A stretch of 64,000 bases of DNA from positions 1 to 64,000 of the forward strand of contig NZ_JXCF01000007.1 in NCBI RefSeq assembly GCF_000875895.1. The letters are read 5' to 3'. Under the pieces are notes generated by a model. The model made no database searches. It worked only from the letters and a program-made list of their open reading frames with translations, and was not told the DNA's origin. The DNA comes from Staphylococcus gallinarum (GTDB lineage: Bacteria > Bacillota > Bacilli > Staphylococcales > Staphylococcaceae). Shown piece after piece: positions 62,626-64,000 of the stretch. The stretch's first letter is position 1, and each line of letters opens with the position of its first letter. The position numbers and the translations under genes are program-made.

Positions 62626-63462
62626 TTGGAAAATATTACGTTTTACAATGGCAATGAAATGCCGATACTTGGATTAGGTACATTTAGAGTAGATAATAGC
62701 GATCAATGTAAAGAAGCAGTAAAACATGCTATAGAGAGTGGATATCGCCATATTGATACAGCTATGATTTATGAAAATGAAGAAAAAGTTGGCGAAGGTA
62801 TTGCTGAAGCGTTAGAATCTACTGGTATTGACCGAAGCGAACTATTTATTACTTCGAAGTTATGGTTAGCAGATTATGGTAGAGACAATGTTGCAGATGC
62901 TTATGCAACGAGTTTAAAAAAATTAGGATTAGACTATTTAGATTTGTATCTTATGCATTGGCCAGGTACTGATGAAGCGTTAATGATTGATACATGGCAA
63001 GGTATGGAAGATTTATATAAAGATAATAAAGTTAAAAATATCGGTGTTAGTAACTTTGAACCAAGTCATTTGGATGCACTATTAGCTCAAGTTTCAATTA
63101 AACCAGTGATTAATCAAGTTGAATTTCACCCATACTTACTGCAACAAAAATTAAGAAACTATCTAGAAGTTCAAAATATCCATGCTGAGTCATGGTCACC
63201 ATTAATGAATGCACAAATCTTAGAAGATGAGACAGTGCAACAAGTTGCTACAGAAATTGGTAAAACACCAGCTCAAGTAGTTATTAGATGGAATATAGAC
63301 CATGGTGTCGTTGTTATACCAAAATCTGTAACGCCATCTAGAATTGAAGAAAACTTAAATGTCTTTGACTTTAAATTGACTACAGAGCAAATTGAAAAAT
63401 TAGACCAGTTAAATGAAGATAAACGTATTGGACCAAATCCATTAGAATTTACTGGCGAATAA
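62626..63462 (+). CDS. Aldo/keto reductase
   Basis: This 278-residue NADPH-dependent reductase has the full tetrad: Asp in HIDTAMIY, Tyr in IYENEEKVG, Lys in FITSKLW and His in LYLMHWPG. It also has VIPKSVTPSRIEENL for NADP binding. TTG start with AAGGGGAT. Substrate unknown; homologues sit at this place in S. aureus. Confidence 0.93.
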   Translation: MENITFYNGNEMPILGLGTFRVDNSDQCKEAVKHAIESGYRHIDTAMIYENEEKVGEGIAEALESTGIDRSELFITSKLWLADYGRDNVADAYATSLKKLGLDYLDLYLMHWPGTDEALMIDTWQGMEDLYKDNKVKNIGVSNFEPSHLDALLAQVSIKPVINQVEFHPYLLQQKLRNYLEVQNIHAESWSPLMNAQILEDETVQQVATEIGKTPAQVVIRWNIDHGVVVIPKSVTPSRIEENLNVFDFKLTTEQIEKLDQLNEDKRIGPNPLEFTGE

Positions 63463-63491
63463 ACCATTTAAATTTAGAAATATTAATATTA

Positions 63492-63546
63492 AAAAGAACC
63501 TAGTAAATGCGTTTTTATAACAATTCATTTACTGGGTTCTTTATTT
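63492..63546. terminator. Bidirectional terminator
   Basis: AAAGAACCTAGTAAATGCG... and ...CATTTACTGGGTTCTTT form a long stem between the convergent reductase and crcB genes. Confidence 0.85.
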
Positions 63547-63571
63547 TGTCAATTAATATTGCTGATTACAT

Positions 63572-63928
63572 TTATAAAATAATATACCCGATGAAACAGG
63601 CGGCGAATGAAACAACATATTGGAGTAAGGAATATCCAATAAAATGCCACAGATTTTGTTTATCTACTAACATCTTTACAAGTTCAGAAGATAAAGTAGA
63701 AAAAGTGGTTAATCCGCCTAGGACACCAATAATTAGCAATGGATGTATCCAAGATGTATGTATAGTCATTCCCATAATAAAGCCGATAAAGAAACTACCT
63801 ATAATATTAACGAATGGCGTAGCAATTGGAAATGGGGAAGTGAATTTAGTAGCACAATAATTTGTAATAAAGCCTCTAATGACTGCTCCGATACCGCCAC
63901 CTAACATTACAAATAAAATATTGATCAT
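63572..63928 (-). CDS. crcB: Fluoride channel subunit CrcB/FluC
   Basis: The product is 118 residues with four membrane segments. GGGIGAVIRG, the channel motif GSFFIGFIMG with TPFVNIIGS, and GGLTTFSTLSSE (phenylalanine box and Na-binding region) are present. It forms a dual-topology fluoride exporter. ATG 63928 overlaps the upstream crcB stop (ATGA), so the two subunits are translated together. Confidence 0.95.
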   Translation of the reverse strand: MINILFVMLGGGIGAVIRGFITNYCATKFTSPFPIATPFVNIIGSFFIGFIMGMTIHTSWIHPLLIIGVLGGLTTFSTLSSELVKMLVDKQNLWHFIGYSLLQYVVSFAACFIGYIIL

Positions 63929-64000
63929 GCTATCTTCCCTCCAATTCGCACACCGATATAACAAACTATAATCCCAATGATATAACTCGTAATCGCATAA
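63925..64000 (-). CDS. crcB: CrcB paralogue, C-terminal end only
   Basis: The minus-strand frame entering from the window edge reads YAITSYIIGIIVCYIGVRIGGKIA then TGA, the last membrane helix of a CrcB protein. The start is outside the window. Tandem crcB pairs are common in staphylococci. Confidence 0.8.
   Translation of the reverse strand, partial: YAITSYIIGIIVCYIGVRIGGKIA

Noticed and set aside
1..64000. CRISPR array, insertion sequences, antibiotic resistance or classical superantigen/leukocidin genes
   Set aside because: No regular spacer-repeat pattern, no transposase frame and no such gene family was recognised.

Overview
The window is low-GC Firmicutes DNA from a Staphylococcus chromosome, probably a coagulase-negative species. 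The evidence is the gene content and order on the right: menE, menC, yidD, a NUDIX gene, an alpha/beta hydrolase, pckA, SAM riboswitch, metK, an aldo/keto reductase and tandem crcB. In S. aureus, as I recall, this block lies beside a tRNA cluster and the genomic island nuSa-beta. The species cannot be fixed by eye.

Layout. (1) 1-242: end of a tRNA cluster (Asn 3' end, Glu, Ser). (2) 226-45258: a complete cos-type siphovirus prophage, about 45 kb, integrated into the 3' end of tRNA-Ser and bounded by an 18-bp direct repeat. Its order is integrase, leftward lysogeny genes, a CI/Cro switch with three operators, antirepressor, recombination and replication genes, a long row of small early genes with a dimeric dUTPase, RinB-like and RinA activators, HNH nuclease, terminase, portal, ClpP protease, HK97 capsid, connectors, tail, baseplate, holin and endolysin. 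A right-end conversion region follows. (3) 45259 to about 48600: the decayed lysogeny end of a second element of the same family, with a broken integrase, an intact membrane-anchored exonuclease, an ImmA/IrrE pseudogene and other fragments. (4) 48752-64000: chromosomal genes, including YitT, two lipoproteins, an Ltp-like surface protein and the menE-to-crcB block.

Two signals stand out. First, the capsid and tail-tube genes both end in ACA-CCC-TAA. A +1 slip on the CCC adds a near-identical 20-residue tail in each case. A third, separate virion-type protein (25468-25989) ends in the same kind of 20-residue tail by ordinary translation. That protein begins as if its fibronectin/Ig-like domain lacked its first two strands, which are what the 20-residue tails resemble. 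This suggests a split decoration domain assembled by strand complementation on head and tail. Second, the right end (about 42.4-44.3 kb) is a tandem series of units in which a terminator is followed at once by a sigma-B-like promoter. Two units drive stress-type genes (GlsB/YeaQ-like and CsbD-like). The others would make short RNAs of roughly 65-110 nt.

The phage also shows a lambda-type GGGAAAG frameshift in its tail chaperone genes, a tail spike with a C-terminal self-cleaving G2 peptidase domain, a duplicated baseplate domain, and a RinB-like activator fused to an extra N-terminal domain.
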